Assembly: GCA_017543005.1 (NCBI GenBank)
Contig: JAFWEA010000099.1
Span: 1 to 6,060 of the forward strand
Direction of reading: 5' to 3'
Source of the DNA: Solobacterium sp.
GTDB lineage: Bacteria > Bacillota_I > Bacilli_A > Erysipelotrichales > Erysipelotrichaceae
Length of the DNA: 6,060 nt
Part shown: positions 5,392-6,060 of the stretch, in pieces
Layout of the letters: every line of letters starts with the position of its first letter
Numbering within the stretch: the first letter of the stretch is position 1
Position numbers and translations under genes: made by a program
The notes under the pieces: generated by a model
Database searches by the model: none
Told to the model about the DNA's origin: nothing
The model's input: the letters and a program-made list of their open reading frames with translations, nothing else

Positions 5392-6060
5392 TCAGCCGCC
5401 GAACATCTTCAGCATGAAGCCCGCTGCGACTGCAGAACCGATAACACCGGCCACATTCGGACCCATGGCATGCATGAGCAGGTAGTTGCTCGGATTGGCC
5501 TTCTGGCCTTCGATCTGACTGACCCGGGCTGCCATCGGCACTGCCGAGACACCGGCCGAACCGATCAGCGGGTTGACCTTGCCGCCGGTCACTCTGTACA
5601 TGATCTTGCCCAGCATCAGGCCGCCGATGGTGGAGAAGCTGAAGGCGATCAGACCGAGAATGACGATTTCGATTGTTCTGAGAGTCAGGAAGGTCTGGGC
5701 AGCAGCCTTGGCACCAACCGAGATACCCAGGAAGATAATGACTGTGTTGGTCAGACCGTTCTGGGCGGTATCGCTCAGTCTGTCGGTCAGACCGGTTTCC
5801 TTCAGCAGGTTGCCGAACATCAGCATGCCGACCAGCGGAGCTGTATCCGGAATCAGCAGGATAACGAAGATTGTAACGGCAATCGGGAAGATGATCCGTT
5901 CTGTCTTGGTAACGGAACGGGCCTGCTTCATGACGGTTTCACGCTCTTTCTTCGTGGTCATCAGGCGCATCAGCGGCGGCTGGATCATCGGGATCAGGGC
6001 CATGTAGGAATAGGCTGCGATCGCGATGGCCGGCAGGTAATCCATGGCCAGCTTGGAAGC
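5392..6060 (-). CDS. oadB: Sodium-translocating decarboxylase beta subunit (OadB/GcdB/MmdB family), partial
   Basis: This is the membrane subunit that couples decarboxylation of carboxybiotin to Na+ export in the oxaloacetate, methylmalonyl-CoA and glutaconyl-CoA decarboxylases. The frame stays open to the window edge, so the 222 residues seen are the C-terminal half or more of a protein usually near 375-430 long. Family signatures include AAYSYMALIPMIQPPLM (15-31 of the fragment), TTKKER (35-40), GMLMFGNLLKETG (78-90), NPLIGSAGVSAVPMAARVSQ (163-182) and MHAMGPNVAGVIGSAVAAG (196-214). About six hydrophobic segments are visible. The second Tyr of AAYSY appears to match the Tyr implicated in Na+ handling in Klebsiella OadB; the conserved Asp of the preceding IADGPT region would lie beyond the edge. 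The symbol is by family: substrate depends on the alpha subunit, not in view. The neighbouring pckA favours oxaloacetate. No terminator is seen after its TGA, so transcription may run on into pckA. Confidence 0.92.
   Translation of the reverse strand, partial: ASKLAMDYLPAIAIAAYSYMALIPMIQPPLMRLMTTKKERETVMKQARSVTKTERIIFPIAVTIFVILLIPDTAPLVGMLMFGNLLKETGLTDRLSDTAQNGLTNTVIIFLGISVGAKAAAQTFLTLRTIEIVILGLIAFSFSTIGGLMLGKIMYRVTGGKVNPLIGSAGVSAVPMAARVSQIEGQKANPSNYLLMHAMGPNVAGVIGSAVAAGFMLKMFGG

Noticed and set aside
5573..6007. A 144-codon plus-strand open frame across the decarboxylase beta gene
   Set aside because: It is the shadow of a strongly conserved membrane protein gene. The apparent hydrophobicity is inherited from the opposing strand.
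5392..6045. Reading the decarboxylase beta gene as complete from the ATG at 6045
   Set aside because: The frame stays open to the window edge, the residues before that Met (ASKLA) continue the family sequence, and 217 residues is far shorter than the family norm.
1..6060. Mobile elements, CRISPR arrays, tRNA or rRNA genes
   Set aside because: No transposase or integrase motifs, no regularly spaced repeats and no tRNA-like cloverleaf were seen. The only strong inverted repeats are the three terminators and the start-codon hairpin.

Overview
The window looks like ordinary chromosomal sequence from a member of the Bacillota (Firmicutes). The evidence is purine-rich Shine-Dalgarno sites, short intergenic gaps, rho-independent terminators ending in runs of T, and a biotin-type sodium-pump decarboxylase beta subunit beside an ATP-dependent PEP carboxykinase. 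Base composition is fairly GC-rich by eye. A mid-GC Erysipelotrichales or Clostridia species would fit, but that is inference. I see no mobile element, CRISPR array, tRNA or rRNA, and no gene-free stretch longer than about 150 bases.

Layout. (1) Bases 1-80 hold the last codons of an unidentified plus-strand gene, followed by a terminator. (2) A minus-strand family 2 membrane glycosyltransferase (130-1362) converges on it. (3) A 152-base divergent intergenic region (1363-1514) carries a promoter for the plus-strand gene and a strong inverted repeat covering the ribosome-binding site and start codon of the glycosyltransferase. (4) A plus-strand DUF4140/DUF4139 (MuiA-like) protein (1515-3113) has a coiled coil, a methionine-rich insert and a C-terminal zinc ribbon, and ends in a strong terminator. 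(5) A small uncharacterised minus-strand gene (3156-3635) converges on it. (6) pckA (3701-5314, minus) has its own terminator and a consensus -10 box. (7) The 3' part of a sodium-translocating decarboxylase beta subunit gene (5392 to the window edge, minus) lies upstream of pckA.

How the genes fit together. The right half handles oxaloacetate: PckA interconverts oxaloacetate and PEP with ATP/ADP, while an OadB-type subunit couples decarboxylation of oxaloacetate (or a related acid) to sodium export. This suits an anaerobic fermenter. The left half pairs a polysaccharide-type glycosyltransferase divergently with a MuiA-like protein, which hints at a surface or exopolysaccharide role.

I found no clear new system. 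The items most worth a second look are the hairpin over the glycosyltransferase start, the unusual domain mix of the DUF4139 protein, the near-leaderless promoter of the small unknown gene, and opposing stop codons set inside terminator T-tracts.
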